Below, piece after piece: positions 8,245 through 17,468 of a stretch of DNA of 64,000 nucleotides (position 1 is the first letter of the stretch; the number at the start of each line of letters is the position of its first letter). The stretch comes from DASVVT01 sp036386415. GTDB lineage: Bacteria; Acidobacteriota; Blastocatellia; Pyrinomonadales; Pyrinomonadaceae. The stretch is taken from NCBI GenBank assembly GCA_036386415.1, contig DASVVT010000071.1, positions 1 through 64,000 on the forward strand, written 5' to 3'. The position numbers and the translations under genes are program-made. The notes below the pieces were generated by a model. The model saw nothing but the letters and a program-made list of their open reading frames with translations. It was not told the DNA's origin and did no database searches.

Positions 8245-9426
8245 ATGGGAATACTTGACCGACTTAACCCTCTCAACCAGTTTATCGAAGTCATCGAATG
8301 GCTCGACGATACGGGCAACACGATGCTTTATCGTTTCCCCGTTCACGACCAGGAGATTAAGAACGGCGCGCGGCTCACGGTGCGCGAATCGCAGGTCGCC
8401 GTCTTCGTCCACCAGGGACAGATCGCAGACGTTTTCGGGCCGGGATTGCACACCATCGACGGCGGCAACACACCCATCCTGTCAAAGCTCGGAGCCTGGA
8501 AATACGGGTTCAATTCACCCTTCAAAGCCGAAGTTTATTTCGTCAATACCAAGCAGTTTACAGACCTCAAGTGGGGCACGATGAATCCCATTATGATGAG
8601 GGATGCGGATTTCGGCATGGTGCGCCTGCGCGCTTTCGGCATCTACTCGATTCGGGTCGCAGACCCGCGCGCCTTCATCAAAGAGGTGGCGGGGACGAAC
8701 GGGCGCTTCGAGACGGAGAACATCGAAGGCCAGCTCAAGCGTACGCTCGTCTCAGGCTTTACGGACGCGCTCGGCGAATCGAAGATCGCGGCGCTCGATC
8801 TGGCCTCGAATTACGATGAGCTGGGCAGCTTCGGCAAGAATAAGCTGAACGAAGAGTTCAAAACCCTCGGCCTTGAGCTGACGAAGTTCATCATCGAGAA
8901 CATCAGTCTTCCGCCGGAGGTCGAAGCGGCGATGGACAAGCGCACTTCGATGGGCGTGCTCGGCGATGCCAACCGCTACACGCAGTTCCAGGCGGCGGAT
9001 GCGATGCGCGATGCGGCGCAGAATCCTTCGGGCGGCGCGGGCACGGGCGCAGGCCTCGGCGCAGGCTTCGCTATCGGCCAGCAGATGGCCGGGGCGATGG
9101 CGAACGCCATGAGCCCGCAACAGCAGCACCAGCAGAATACGCAGGGGGGAAGCCCTACAGGCTCCGCCACAGTCAAGTGTCCGCAGTGCGGCGCGGCCAA
9201 CACCGGCCCCTCCAAGTTCTGCAACGAGTGCGGCGCGAAACTGGAAGTTGCAACTGAAACTGTCCCGTGCGTCAAATGCGGCGCGCAACTGAAAGAGGGC
9301 GCGAAGTTCTGCAACGAGTGCGGGGCCAAGCAGGAGAAGCCGAAGTGTCCGAACTGCCAGGCGGAAGTCGCACCCGGCGCGAAATTCTGCAACGAGTGCG
9401 GAACGAAGATCGAAGGCGCTGCTTAA
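8245..9426 (+). CDS. SPFH-domain protein with C-terminal zinc ribbons
   Basis: A 393-residue SPFH/band-7 relative of the YdjI-type, often labelled virion core protein. Residues 1-245 form the SPFH part (start GILDRLNPLNQFIEVIEWLD; core FGMVRLRAFGIYSIRVADPRAFI). Residues 250-300 are a Gly/Ala linker. Three zinc-ribbon halves follow, each with CxxC and FCNECG pairs (CPQCGAANTG..FCNECG, CVKCGAQL..FCNECG, CPNCQAEV..FCNECG). The Shine-Dalgarno AAAGGAG precedes the ATG. Family members assemble at membranes under envelope stress; no membrane segment is present. A perfect terminator follows at once, so the gene is probably monocistronic. Confidence 0.88.
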   Translation: MGILDRLNPLNQFIEVIEWLDDTGNTMLYRFPVHDQEIKNGARLTVRESQVAVFVHQGQIADVFGPGLHTIDGGNTPILSKLGAWKYGFNSPFKAEVYFVNTKQFTDLKWGTMNPIMMRDADFGMVRLRAFGIYSIRVADPRAFIKEVAGTNGRFETENIEGQLKRTLVSGFTDALGESKIAALDLASNYDELGSFGKNKLNEEFKTLGLELTKFIIENISLPPEVEAAMDKRTSMGVLGDANRYTQFQAADAMRDAAQNPSGGAGTGAGLGAGFAIGQQMAGAMANAMSPQQQHQQNTQGGSPTGSATVKCPQCGAANTGPSKFCNECGAKLEVATETVPCVKCGAQLKEGAKFCNECGAKQEKPKCPNCQAEVAPGAKFCNECGTKIEGAA

Positions 9427-9456
9427 GATCGAAAGCAGCCGAAGTATCAAGCGAAG

Positions 9457-9492
9457 AGACCGTATGCGATAATTATCGCATACGGTCTTTTT
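9457..9492 (+). terminator. Intrinsic terminator of the SPFH gene
   Basis: A perfect 32-nt palindrome (AGACCGTATGCGATAA and its complement) at 9457-9488 runs straight into TTTTT. It lies 31 nt after the SPFH stop codon. Confidence 0.93.
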
Positions 9493-9504
9493 GGTAGTGT
9501 CTTA

Positions 9505-9625
9505 TACCAAGATGCAAACAACAGAGGACGGGGGACGATCCACGAAGCAACACGAAATAACACAAATCAAGGGGGCTCTTTCGTGTTGCTTCGTGGATCG
9601 TCGCTCCCCTTCTTTTATTCGTAAA
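9505..9625. repeat. CACGAAGCAACACGAA-type inverted repeat, copy 2
   Basis: Left arm ATACCAAGATGCAAAC through CACGAAGCAACACG, right arm TTTCGTGTTGCTTCGTGG. The outer left end matches the complement of the end at 58770-58795, which defines the boundary of the element. Confidence 0.8.
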
Positions 9626-9739
9626 CAGAGCGGGCCGAAGAAGCTCGGCAAAAGATTGGCGGTTATCTAACACACGATGATATGCTGTGGGCGTTTCCTG
9701 GATACACAACGCCTGTAGTGATGAGGAGAACATTTTGAC

Positions 9740-11005
9740 ATGCTGAGACGCTTGAAAGAGGTGCGCCGCGTCGTCATCACGGGGATGGGTTGTGTGACGC
9801 CGATTGGAATCGGACGCGAAGCCTTCTGGCGTGCGCTCAAAAGCGGCGAGAGCGGCGTGCGGCGCATCGAGAGCTTCGACGTGACGGATGCGCCCGTCAA
9901 GATCGCCGCCGAAGTGCGCGGCTTCGATTGGGAAGCCGAGTTGAGCCCGAGAGATCGCAAGCACGTCGCGCGCACTGTGCCGCTGGCGCTGGCCGCCGCG
10001 CGCGAGGCTCTCACGGATGCCGGGATTGACCCCGCAGCTTTGACGCTCAGCGAGCGGCGCTCAATCGGCGTCGAGCTTGGCACGGGCGGCGGCGGTCTGG
10101 CCTTCACCGAGCAGGCCTACGAATACTGGTACATCGGCCCAAAGCACAAGGCGAGCGTCTACACGATTCCTTCATCGACACACGGGGGGCTCTCCTCGGA
10201 GCTTTCGATGGCCTTCGGCCTGCGCGGACTCTCGCACATCGTCTCGACGGGCTGCACCAGCTCGACCGATGCGATAGCCTACGCCGCCGAGCACATCGCG
10301 CTCAGCCGTCAGGATGCGATGATCGCAGGCGGCGTCGATGCGCCGCTCGCGCCCGGCATCCTCGCCGCGTTCAACCTGATGACCGTGCTGACGAATGAGT
10401 GGAATGACGAGCCGGAGCGCGCCTCGCGCCCGTTCTCGCGTGATCGTTCGGGGATCGTGCTCGGAGAAGGCGCATGGATTTACGTCCTCGAAGACTATGA
10501 GCGTGCAAGCAGGCGCGGGGCGAACATCTATGCGGAGATCAAGGGCTATGGCGCGACGTGCGACGCCTATCACCGTGTGCGTCTTGAGGAGACGGGCGAC
10601 GAGCCCGCGCGCGCCATGGCTCTCGCGATGGACGATGCCGGTTGCACGCCCGAAGATATTGACTACGTCAACCTGCATGGCACGTCCACCACGCTCAACG
10701 ATCGTATCGAAACGAACGCGATGAAACTGGCGCTACAGGAACGCGCACGAGAGATTCCAATGTCGGCGACCAAGTCACAGATCGGCCACCCGCAGGGCGC
10801 AAGCGGCGCGGCAGGAATCGGCGCGGCGCTGTGCGCCATGCATACAAATGTCATCCCGCCGACGATCAACCTGGACGAGCCCGATCCCGCGTGCGACCTC
10901 GATTATGTCGCCAACGAGGCGAGGGAAGCTAAGGTGCGCGTCGCGCTCTGCAACTGCATCGGCTTCGGCTCGAAGAACAGCGCGCTGGTGATCGAAAAGC
11001 AGTGA
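9740..11005 (+). CDS. Beta-ketoacyl-ACP synthase, KAS II (FabF-like)
   Basis: Condensing enzyme of 421 residues with the full Cys-His-His triad: C172 in VSTGCTSSTD, H313 in LHGTSTTLND and H350 in SATKSQIGHPQGASGA. The N-terminus VVITGMGCVTPIG is typical of the family. It departs from housekeeping FabF at the usual AHGTST (here LHGTST) and GHLLGAAG (here GHPQGASGA), and no acp, fabG or fabD lies nearby. It is followed by a methyltransferase and a flavoprotein on the same strand, which suggests a specialised lipid or polyketide pathway (inferred). A GAGGAG Shine-Dalgarno precedes the ATG. Confidence 0.9.
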   Translation: MLRRLKEVRRVVITGMGCVTPIGIGREAFWRALKSGESGVRRIESFDVTDAPVKIAAEVRGFDWEAELSPRDRKHVARTVPLALAAAREALTDAGIDPAALTLSERRSIGVELGTGGGGLAFTEQAYEYWYIGPKHKASVYTIPSSTHGGLSSELSMAFGLRGLSHIVSTGCTSSTDAIAYAAEHIALSRQDAMIAGGVDAPLAPGILAAFNLMTVLTNEWNDEPERASRPFSRDRSGIVLGEGAWIYVLEDYERASRRGANIYAEIKGYGATCDAYHRVRLEETGDEPARAMALAMDDAGCTPEDIDYVNLHGTSTTLNDRIETNAMKLALQERAREIPMSATKSQIGHPQGASGAAGIGAALCAMHTNVIPPTINLDEPDPACDLDYVANEAREAKVRVALCNCIGFGSKNSALVIEKQ

Positions 11006-11080
11006 TGAGTGCTGAGTGATGAGTGCTGAGTAAAAGCTCCGGTCTTTTCACTCATTACTCAGTACTCAGTACTCAGTACT
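11004..11080. repeat. Heptamer palindrome (GATGAGT / GCTGAGT)
   Basis: Four left heptamers (GATGAGT, GCTGAGT twice over) at 11004-11031 pair with ACTCATT and ACTCAGT heptamers at 11050-11080. The element starts inside the stop codon of the synthase and ends 4 nt before the methyltransferase ATG. Confidence 0.85.
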
Positions 11081-11084
11081 TTTT

Positions 11085-11804
11085 ATGCTTGACCGTTTCC
11101 GCGAGCGCAGCCAAGAGCTTGAGCATCTTGATAAGGGCGACTATACGCCGGAAGAGTACGAAGGCTGTATGGTCGAGCTGCGGCGCGTCAATCGTTTCCT
11201 CGGTGACGCGAGCGCCCTGCGCCGTTCACTTTTTCCTGAGATCGAGCGCGCGGGTCTCGGCGTGTTCTCCGTGTTGGATGTCGGCGCAGGCTCGGGTGAG
11301 CTGCTGCGCGTGGCCGCCGACTGGGCGCGCCGAACCGGGAGGCGCGCTCGTCTCGTCGGGCTCGAATTCAACGCGCGCGCGGCGCAGGCCATACGCGAAG
11401 AGTCGCACGCGCTTCCAGAGGTCGCTTCGGTTCAAGGCGACGCGCTCCGCTTGCCCTTCGCGAATGGCTGCTTCGACTACGCGATCTGCTCGTTGTTCAC
11501 GCATCACTTCCGGGATGAGCAGGTGGTACTGATTCTGCGTGAGCTGAGCCGTGTTGCGCGCCGCCGCATTTTCGTGATAGACCTGCATCGCCACGCCGCT
11601 GCTTACTATCTGTATACGACGCTGGGTCGCCTTCTTCTGCATAATCGCTTGATACGTGAGGACGGTGCGCTCTCCATCCTGCGCAGCTTTCGGCCCGACG
11701 AGTTAAGGCGTCTGGCTGAGCGCGCCCGTCTCGGAGACATACAGATGCGACGCCGCTTCCCCTTCCGGCTGGTGCTGAGCGGGAAAAGCAGGGATGAGGG
11801 ATGA
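11085..11804 (+). CDS. Class I SAM-dependent methyltransferase
   Basis: A 239-residue methyltransferase with the Rossmann-like SAM fold. Motif I is VLDVGAGSGELLR (residues 63-75), followed by an acidic strand end (LVGLEFN) and motif IV-like YAICSLFTHHF. Residues 1-45 are an alpha-helical cap. Its stop codon lies inside a tandem GGGATGA repeat, so the last residues (RDEG) are repeat-encoded. It sits between a beta-ketoacyl synthase and a geranylgeranyl-reductase-like flavoprotein, an order resembling alkylresorcinol-type clusters in which a methyltransferase and a hydroxylase tailor the product. Substrate is unknown. Confidence 0.85.
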   Translation: MLDRFRERSQELEHLDKGDYTPEEYEGCMVELRRVNRFLGDASALRRSLFPEIERAGLGVFSVLDVGAGSGELLRVAADWARRTGRRARLVGLEFNARAAQAIREESHALPEVASVQGDALRLPFANGCFDYAICSLFTHHFRDEQVVLILRELSRVARRRIFVIDLHRHAAAYYLYTTLGRLLLHNRLIREDGALSILRSFRPDELRRLAERARLGDIQMRRRFPFRLVLSGKSRDEG

Positions 11805-11862
11805 GGGATGAGGGATGAATAAAAAACGACAAACCATTCTTAACTCATCCCTCATCCCTCAT
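11791..11862. repeat. Heptamer palindrome (GGGATGA) shared by two genes
   Basis: Four GGGATGA heptamers at 11791-11818 and four TCATCCC heptamers at 11835-11862 form a perfect hairpin. The methyltransferase TGA (11802-11804) lies in the second heptamer and the flavoprotein ATG (11815) in the fourth. The right arm is translated as part of the flavoprotein N-terminus. Confidence 0.9.
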
Positions 11863-13110
11863 CCCTCATCCCTTCATTATGATGTTGTGGTCGCGGGTGG
11901 CGGCCCGGCGGGGACGAGCGCGGCGATTCACCTGGCCGGGGCTGGCGCGCGCGTCCTGCTCGCGGAACAGAAGAAGTTTCCGCGCGCGAAGTTATGCGGA
12001 GAGTTTATCTCGCCGGAATGTCTTGAGCACTTTGGTAGGCTCGGCGTCGGCGACGCGATGATGGGCGCGAATGGTGCGCGGCTGGTCGAGACAGTCTTCT
12101 ATGCGCGCGGGGGAAGCAGCGTCTCTGTGCCGAGCGAATGGTTTGGCACGAGGGGCAGCGCTGCTGTGGCGGCGCTCGGCCTGAGCCGCGCCGAGATGGA
12201 CGAGCGATTGCTTGAGCGTGCGCGCCGCGTCGGAGTCGATGTGTTAGAGGAGGCGCAAGTCATAGGTCTCGTCGTCGAACGGGGACGCGTGTGCGGAGTT
12301 GACTTGAGAACCGGCGACGGCAGCACACACTCCTACAGTTCTCTGTTGACGATTGATGCGACGGGTCGCGCGCGCTCGCTGGCTCGACGCGTAGAGACGC
12401 ACGGGACGACGAGCGCGCACAATCGCAAGAGCAGGCGCGCGCCGCTTGTAGCTTTCAAGGCTCACCTGGAAGGGGCGCGAGGCCGTGAGGATCATTGCGA
12501 GATCTATCTATACCGTGGCGGTTATGGCGGGCTGAGTCGAATTGAAGGTGGCCTCAGCAATCTTTGCTTCATTGCTGAGGGGCGCGACGTGCGCGCGTGT
12601 GGCAGCGACGCCGAAAGAGTGATGCGCGAGGTCTTGGCCTCAAACCGACGCGCCCGTTACACACTGGCGTCGGCGCGCGTCTGCTCCGAATGGCTCTCGG
12701 TCGCGCTCGACGGCTTCGGGGCAAGGGAACTCGTGCCCGCAGACGGTCTCGTCGCGGTCGGGGATGCGGCCTCCTTCATTGATCCGTTTACGGGCAGCGG
12801 AATGTTGATGGCGCTTGAGAGCGGCGAGATCGCGGCTCTGTCCATCGCGCGCTGGTTGCCGCAGCTCTCCGACAAGAGATCGTTTCAGAGGCTGGCCGAC
12901 GATTATCGCTCCCGCTACCATGAGCGGTTCAAAGTACGCCTGCGCGTCTCGTCCGCCCTGCGGCGTGCAGCATTCGTCCCGCGCCTGGCCGAGATGACCA
13001 TGCTTGCCGTCGGCGCAAGCGAGCGTCTGCGCCGCACACTGGCGCGTGCAACCAGGCCGCGCGCCCAAGACACTGCATCCCGCGCAAGGCATGATATGAG
13101 TAGCCAGTAG
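11815..13110 (+). CDS. FAD-dependent oxidoreductase, geranylgeranyl-reductase-like
   Basis: Flavoprotein of 431 residues. The dinucleotide motif is VVVAGGGPAGTSAAIHLAGAG (key GGGPAG near residues 29-34) and the second FAD motif is VAVGDAASFIDPFTGSG. The middle holds an LTIDATGRAR segment typical of this superfamily of hydroxylases and isoprenoid reductases. The first 22 residues are unusual: residues 8-20 are encoded by the right arm of a heptamer palindrome, and there is no better start downstream before the FAD motif. It is the third gene of the synthase-methyltransferase-flavoprotein set and probably oxidises or reduces the same product. Its stop codon also falls in a heptamer repeat. Confidence 0.87.
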   Translation: MNKKRQTILNSSLIPHPSSLHYDVVVAGGGPAGTSAAIHLAGAGARVLLAEQKKFPRAKLCGEFISPECLEHFGRLGVGDAMMGANGARLVETVFYARGGSSVSVPSEWFGTRGSAAVAALGLSRAEMDERLLERARRVGVDVLEEAQVIGLVVERGRVCGVDLRTGDGSTHSYSSLLTIDATGRARSLARRVETHGTTSAHNRKSRRAPLVAFKAHLEGARGREDHCEIYLYRGGYGGLSRIEGGLSNLCFIAEGRDVRACGSDAERVMREVLASNRRARYTLASARVCSEWLSVALDGFGARELVPADGLVAVGDAASFIDPFTGSGMLMALESGEIAALSIARWLPQLSDKRSFQRLADDYRSRYHERFKVRLRVSSALRRAAFVPRLAEMTMLAVGASERLRRTLARATRPRAQDTASRARHDMSSQ

Positions 13111-13245
13111 ACAGTAGCCAGTAGAAAGAAAAAGCGCGTCACGCTTTGTCATCTATTAAGATTCAGAGGCTCGGTACGAAAGCGCAGCAATGGATTTTCT
13201 GTTCTACTGGCTACTGGCTACTGGCTACTGTCTACTGGCTACTGT
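13099..13245. repeat. Heptamer palindrome (AGTAGCC / CTACTGG)
   Basis: Four heptamers of AGTAGCC type at 13099-13126 face six CTACTGG or CTACTGT heptamers at 13204-13245. The flavoprotein stop TAG (13108-13110) is inside the second heptamer. From 13246 to 13533 I see only the Shine-Dalgarno of the next gene. Confidence 0.88.
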
Positions 13246-13533
13246 CTTTTCGCTTGCCACGGGCGCATGTTTTGCGGTACAAAGGCGACGTGTTTGCTGA
13301 AGAGATAGCTCCCGGCGCTTGAACTTTAGAGCAACTTGATCTGTGGTGGGCGCAACCGTTTCACTCCCGAACGCGCCGCGAGCCTACTTTAAATTCTATA
13401 GCGATCCAGTTCCATCTTCGCTTCGGATGTCACGACTCTCCGTTCATCCGCCGCGAGAATTTGTCCCTGCGTTACAGTCTCAAGGACTTCTCGTAGCTCT
13501 TTTTGTGTAGTCTTGTGTAAGGAGAATACTTCG

Positions 13534-16500
13534 ATGATGCGTGCGTTCCCTCCTAGATGGCTATCGGCCTCAATCCGATTGATATTTTTGTGTGCCGCCA
13601 TTTTCGTCCCGGCCAGCGCCGCCTTCGCACAGGCGCAGTCGAATGCGGCTGACTTGAGCGGCTTCGTGCGCGACCCGCAGGGCGCAGTCGTCGTCGGCGC
13701 GACCGTCACGGCGCGCAACATGGCGACAGAGTTTTCGCGCGCCGCGACGACCAACGATCAGGGCTTTTACCAGATGGTGCAGTTGCCGCCGGGGGAATAC
13801 GAAGTGACAGCCGAAGCGGCTAACTTCTCGAAGGCGGTGCTTCCCAACGTCAAGCTGACGGTCGGGCAGCGCGCCGATCTGGACATCCCGCTGCAAGTTG
13901 GCGAGGTCGGCGCGAGCGTCACCATCGAAGGCGCAACGACCGAGGTCGTCGAGACTTCGCGCACGGCGGTCACCAATACAATTGAAGAGCTGCGGATAGA
14001 TAATCTGCCGATCAACCAGAGAGATTATCTGGGGTTCTCCACCACCATCTCCACCGTTAATCGCGGCAACGACCGTCCCATCGGGCCAGCGCCGACATCC
14101 GGGCTCAACATCGGTGGGCAGCGCGGGCGCTCAACGCTCGTGCAGGTGGACGGCGCGGACAACACGGACAACTCGATCAACTCCTCTCGTTCGACCGTCT
14201 CGCAGGAGGCGGTGCAGGAGTTTCAGGTCGCCACCAACTCCTACGCGGCGGAGTTCGGACGCGCGACGGGCGGCGTGGTCAACGTCGTCACCAAGAGCGG
14301 AACCAACGATTTTCATGGCAACATCTTCGGCTTCCTGAGAGATCGTCACTTCCAGGCGCGCAACGCGTTTGCGCCCATCGAAGACCCGCCCTTTACGCGC
14401 GTCCAGTATGGCGCGACCTTCGGCGGCCCGATCAAGAAAGACAAGACCTTCATCTTCGCCGCCTTCGAGCAAAGGCGTCGCCAGGAGTCAGGGTTCTTCA
14501 CATCGGACGTGGCGCAGGGTTTGAACGGATCGGTGACGATACCCTTTATCCCCGGCCTCAATCCGATTCCGCGCACCTTCAACAACATCACGCCGTCGCA
14601 GGCTCAGTTCATCGGCAACCTGCTCGCCGCAGGCACGCCTTCGGCCATCTGCCTTGCCAGAACGTATGCGTTCTTCGCGTCATCCGGCGGGTCAACCGCG
14701 CTCAACGGAACAAACCCGCTGTTCAGCCCGAACGACGGGAGTCTCTGTCCCGCGATCAGCCCGATTTTACCGGGGACGATAGGGCCGCGCTTCCTTCTCT
14801 CGGGCGCGCCCATTCCGTTGACCACGAATGCAGCGGGCGAGTTGATTGCGTTCAGACCGCTCGCGCAACTTCGTCGCATCTTCCCGATCAAGGAGGCGAC
14901 CACCTTCTTTTCGGTTCGCGGGGATCATCAGTTTAATAGCAATAATCTGATGACGCTCAGGTTCGGCTACAACCCCAGCGACCTGACAGGCATTCAGGAC
15001 GAGTCGCAGAATCAGGTGCTCGGCCAGAACGATTTCTCGCGCACGGGCATACAAACTTTGCGCGATATTTCGTTCGTCTCTTCTCTGGCCTCGACGCTCT
15101 CGAACACTGTCGTCAACGAGGCGCGCTTCAGTTTCAGCCGCCGCCATGCAACCTTCGACTCGCAGGTTCCCGGCACGGCGCTTCAAATCTCCGGCACGGC
15201 CTTCATCGGCAGCAATCCCTTCTCGCCAGTTGACCGCACAGAGAAGCGTTTCCAGTTCACGGATAGCGTCAACTGGATTCATGGCAATCACACCTTCAAG
15301 TTCGGGGCCGACATCAATTTCGTGGACGTCAATGCGCGCTTCGAGTTGAACTTCCCCGGACTTTTCAACTTCGGTACATTTGATCCTGGTATTTTCGTTC
15401 CTGGCTTGCCGAGGCCGTGTGGCGCTCCCGGCGCGCTCCCGCCTCCCAACTGCACACCGCCGTTGACGCCCGTCCAGTCCTACGGTCTGGGTGTTCCGGG
15501 CGTCTTCATCGAAGGCTTCGGTGATCCGATCAGCTCGATCAAGAATAAGCCGCTCGCATTCTTTGCACAGGATTCGTGGAAGATCCGTCCCAACCTGACG
15601 ATCAACTACGGCATTCGTTACGACGTTGAGCTGACGCAGACGAAACCGACGATTCCGTTCACAGACCCGCTCACAGGCATCAGCCTGAGCGCCAACGACC
15701 TTCTAGTGGCACAGGATGTCTTGAACGTGCAGCAGGGCTTCCCGCGCGACAAGAACAATTTCGCGCCGCGCTTCGGAATCGCTTGGGACATCACCAACGA
15801 TGGCAAGACCGTGCTGCGCGCCGCCTACGGCATCTTCTACGATCACCCGCTCCTAGCCATCGCCTTCAACTCGGACATCGCGGATGCCGCGCAGCAGCAG
15901 CAGTTCACGACCGTGCTGCCCGGGAGCCCCAATCCGACCGCGACCTTGAATCTCTTGCAGATATTCCAGGGCACGGTCATCCCGGGCGTCACGCCGGGCG
16001 TCGCTGCGAGCGCGCAATATCTGAACGGAACGCTGCGCTTCAACGACCAGACGTTCCCCGGCTTCGGGCCGATTCTGCCTTTCACGCTGGCGGTGAGCAA
16101 AGACTTCGAGTATGCCTACGCCAACCAGGCCAACGTCGGCATCGAGCGGCAGATCACGAAGGACATGTCCTTCTCCGCCAACTTTCTCTTCGTCGGCGCG
16201 CATCACCTGCCGCACCCACAGGATGTCAACGCGCCGCGCGTCGATTTTCTGGCCGAGAACTTCCGTCGCTTCAGCGTCGGCAATCCGGTTCTCTGCGGGA
16301 CCAACGCGGCCTGTCTCATGAACGGACGGCTTCCGACCAGTTTCGGCGAAGCGGCGGTCTTTCCCTTACCGACTTCACCCAATCCGCTCTACACGATACG
16401 CATTCCAGGTCTGGTCGTCGTCAACAACATCACGGGACAGGTCATCGTGAGCCCGCTGGCGGCGAACTTCTTCCGTCCGAGCGCGCCCAACTACTTCTTC

Positions 16501-17313
16501 ATTGCCAGCGCCACGGGCGGCGCGGTCACGCCCGCGATCTTCAACTCGGCTCTGCCCGGCAGCTTGCGCACGCCGGGTCCCATTTCGCCCTTCGGCGATG
16601 TCAGCGCGCAGCTCTCCGATGCTAACTCGGAATACAAGGCCGTCAATCTGGAGTTGAAGAAACGTTTCTCAAACAACTTCCAGTTTCTCGCGTCCTACAC
16701 CTGGTCGCATGCCATCGACGAGTCCTCAGACTTGCAGACGCTCTTGAAGCCGCAGGACAATCGCTGCCGCGAATGCGAGCGCGCCGACTCTCTCTTCGAC
16801 CAGCGCCATCGTTTCGTCTTCAGCGCCGTCCTCACCGCGCCCGATTCGTGGCGTCGCTCAGAGAGTTTCGGGCGTCGCTTCTTCGCAGATTTCACCATTG
16901 CTCCGATTCTTGAAATCTCTTCGGGGCGTCCCTTCAACATCCTGACCGGCACGGACACCAACGCCGACCTGCAAAGCTCGAATGATCGTCCGAGCGTCGC
17001 CTCAGACGGCACGCTCTTCCTGCCGCCCTTCCTCTCAGCAGGGAACCTCGAGCGCAATCGCGGCATCACGCACGGCTACGCTTCGCTCGACCTGCGCATC
17101 TCGCGCGGCATACGTCTTGGCGAGCGCGTTCGCCTTGACATCATCGCCGAAGGATTCAACCTCTTCAATCGCTTCAACGAGGCCGGGGCTAATCCCTTCT
17201 TCGATGTCGTCAATGGCTTCGACCAGCAGGATGGCAGCGGCAGATACTACAGCCGCCCGACAGCCGCCTTCGATCCGCGCCAGTTCCAATTCGGCTTCAA
17301 GCTCAACTTTTAA
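13534..17313 (+). CDS. TonB-dependent receptor, Oar-like, with carboxypeptidase-regulatory domain
   Basis: Large outer-membrane receptor of 1,259 residues from the ATG used here. AAGGAG lies 9 nt upstream, making this better than the in-frame TTG at 13513. A signal peptide (LIFLCAAIFVPASAAFAQ) is followed by a carboxypeptidase-regulatory-like beta sandwich (residues 40-125: LSGFVRDPQGAVVVGATVTA), a plug domain (LNIGGQRGRSTLVQVDGADN, then EFGRATGGVVNVVTKSGTN) and a long barrel that ends in an aromatic residue (QFGFKLNF), as outer-membrane proteins require. Acidobacteriota carry many such receptors, thought to import oligosaccharides or peptides; the ligand here cannot be read from the neighbours. 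Confidence 0.95.
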   Translation: MMRAFPPRWLSASIRLIFLCAAIFVPASAAFAQAQSNAADLSGFVRDPQGAVVVGATVTARNMATEFSRAATTNDQGFYQMVQLPPGEYEVTAEAANFSKAVLPNVKLTVGQRADLDIPLQVGEVGASVTIEGATTEVVETSRTAVTNTIEELRIDNLPINQRDYLGFSTTISTVNRGNDRPIGPAPTSGLNIGGQRGRSTLVQVDGADNTDNSINSSRSTVSQEAVQEFQVATNSYAAEFGRATGGVVNVVTKSGTNDFHGNIFGFLRDRHFQARNAFAPIEDPPFTRVQYGATFGGPIKKDKTFIFAAFEQRRRQESGFFTSDVAQGLNGSVTIPFIPGLNPIPRTFNNITPSQAQFIGNLLAAGTPSAICLARTYAFFASSGGSTALNGTNPLFSPNDGSLCPAISPILPGTIGPRFLLSGAPIPLTTNAAGELIAFRPLAQLRRIFPIKEATTFFSVRGDHQFNSNNLMTLRFGYNPSDLTGIQDESQNQVLGQNDFSRTGIQTLRDISFVSSLASTLSNTVVNEARFSFSRRHATFDSQVPGTALQISGTAFIGSNPFSPVDRTEKRFQFTDSVNWIHGNHTFKFGADINFVDVNARFELNFPGLFNFGTFDPGIFVPGLPRPCGAPGALPPPNCTPPLTPVQSYGLGVPGVFIEGFGDPISSIKNKPLAFFAQDSWKIRPNLTINYGIRYDVELTQTKPTIPFTDPLTGISLSANDLLVAQDVLNVQQGFPRDKNNFAPRFGIAWDITNDGKTVLRAAYGIFYDHPLLAIAFNSDIADAAQQQQFTTVLPGSPNPTATLNLLQIFQGTVIPGVTPGVAASAQYLNGTLRFNDQTFPGFGPILPFTLAVSKDFEYAYANQANVGIERQITKDMSFSANFLFVGAHHLPHPQDVNAPRVDFLAENFRRFSVGNPVLCGTNAACLMNGRLPTSFGEAAVFPLPTSPNPLYTIRIPGLVVVNNITGQVIVSPLAANFFRPSAPNYFFIASATGGAVTPAIFNSALPGSLRTPGPISPFGDVSAQLSDANSEYKAVNLELKKRFSNNFQFLASYTWSHAIDESSDLQTLLKPQDNRCRECERADSLFDQRHRFVFSAVLTAPDSWRRSESFGRRFFADFTIAPILEISSGRPFNILTGTDTNADLQSSNDRPSVASDGTLFLPPFLSAGNLERNRGITHGYASLDLRISRGIRLGERVRLDIIAEGFNLFNRFNEAGANPFFDVVNGFDQQDGSGRYYSRPTAAFDPRQFQFGFKLNF

Positions 17314-17331
17314 TGGGATTTATTGAGACTT

Positions 17332-17373
17332 AAAGCAACAGGTTGCCAATTTGGCAACCTGTTGCTTTATTTT
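17332..17373 (+). terminator. Intrinsic terminator after the TonB-dependent receptor
   Basis: An 18-bp perfect stem (AAAGCAACAGGTTGCCAA with its complement, one central T) is followed by ATTTT. It starts 19 nt after the receptor stop and could also act on transcripts from the convergent SDR gene. Confidence 0.93.
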
Positions 17374-17468
17374 GCCTGCGGCGCACGGTTAGCTTATTTT
17401 CTGCTTTGACCGAACCGCCTTCGGCTATTGAGTACCGATGCGAAGCGCTGAGCCGCCTCATGCCTCAA

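Noticed and set aside
8752..9450. 232-residue reading frame opposite the SPFH gene
   Set aside because: It mirrors the coding strand of a clear gene, is rich in Arg and Leu as expected for an antisense frame and has no ribosome site.
15783..16625. 280-residue frame inside the TonB receptor gene
   Set aside because: Same strand, other frame, rich in His and Arg; a shadow of the receptor.
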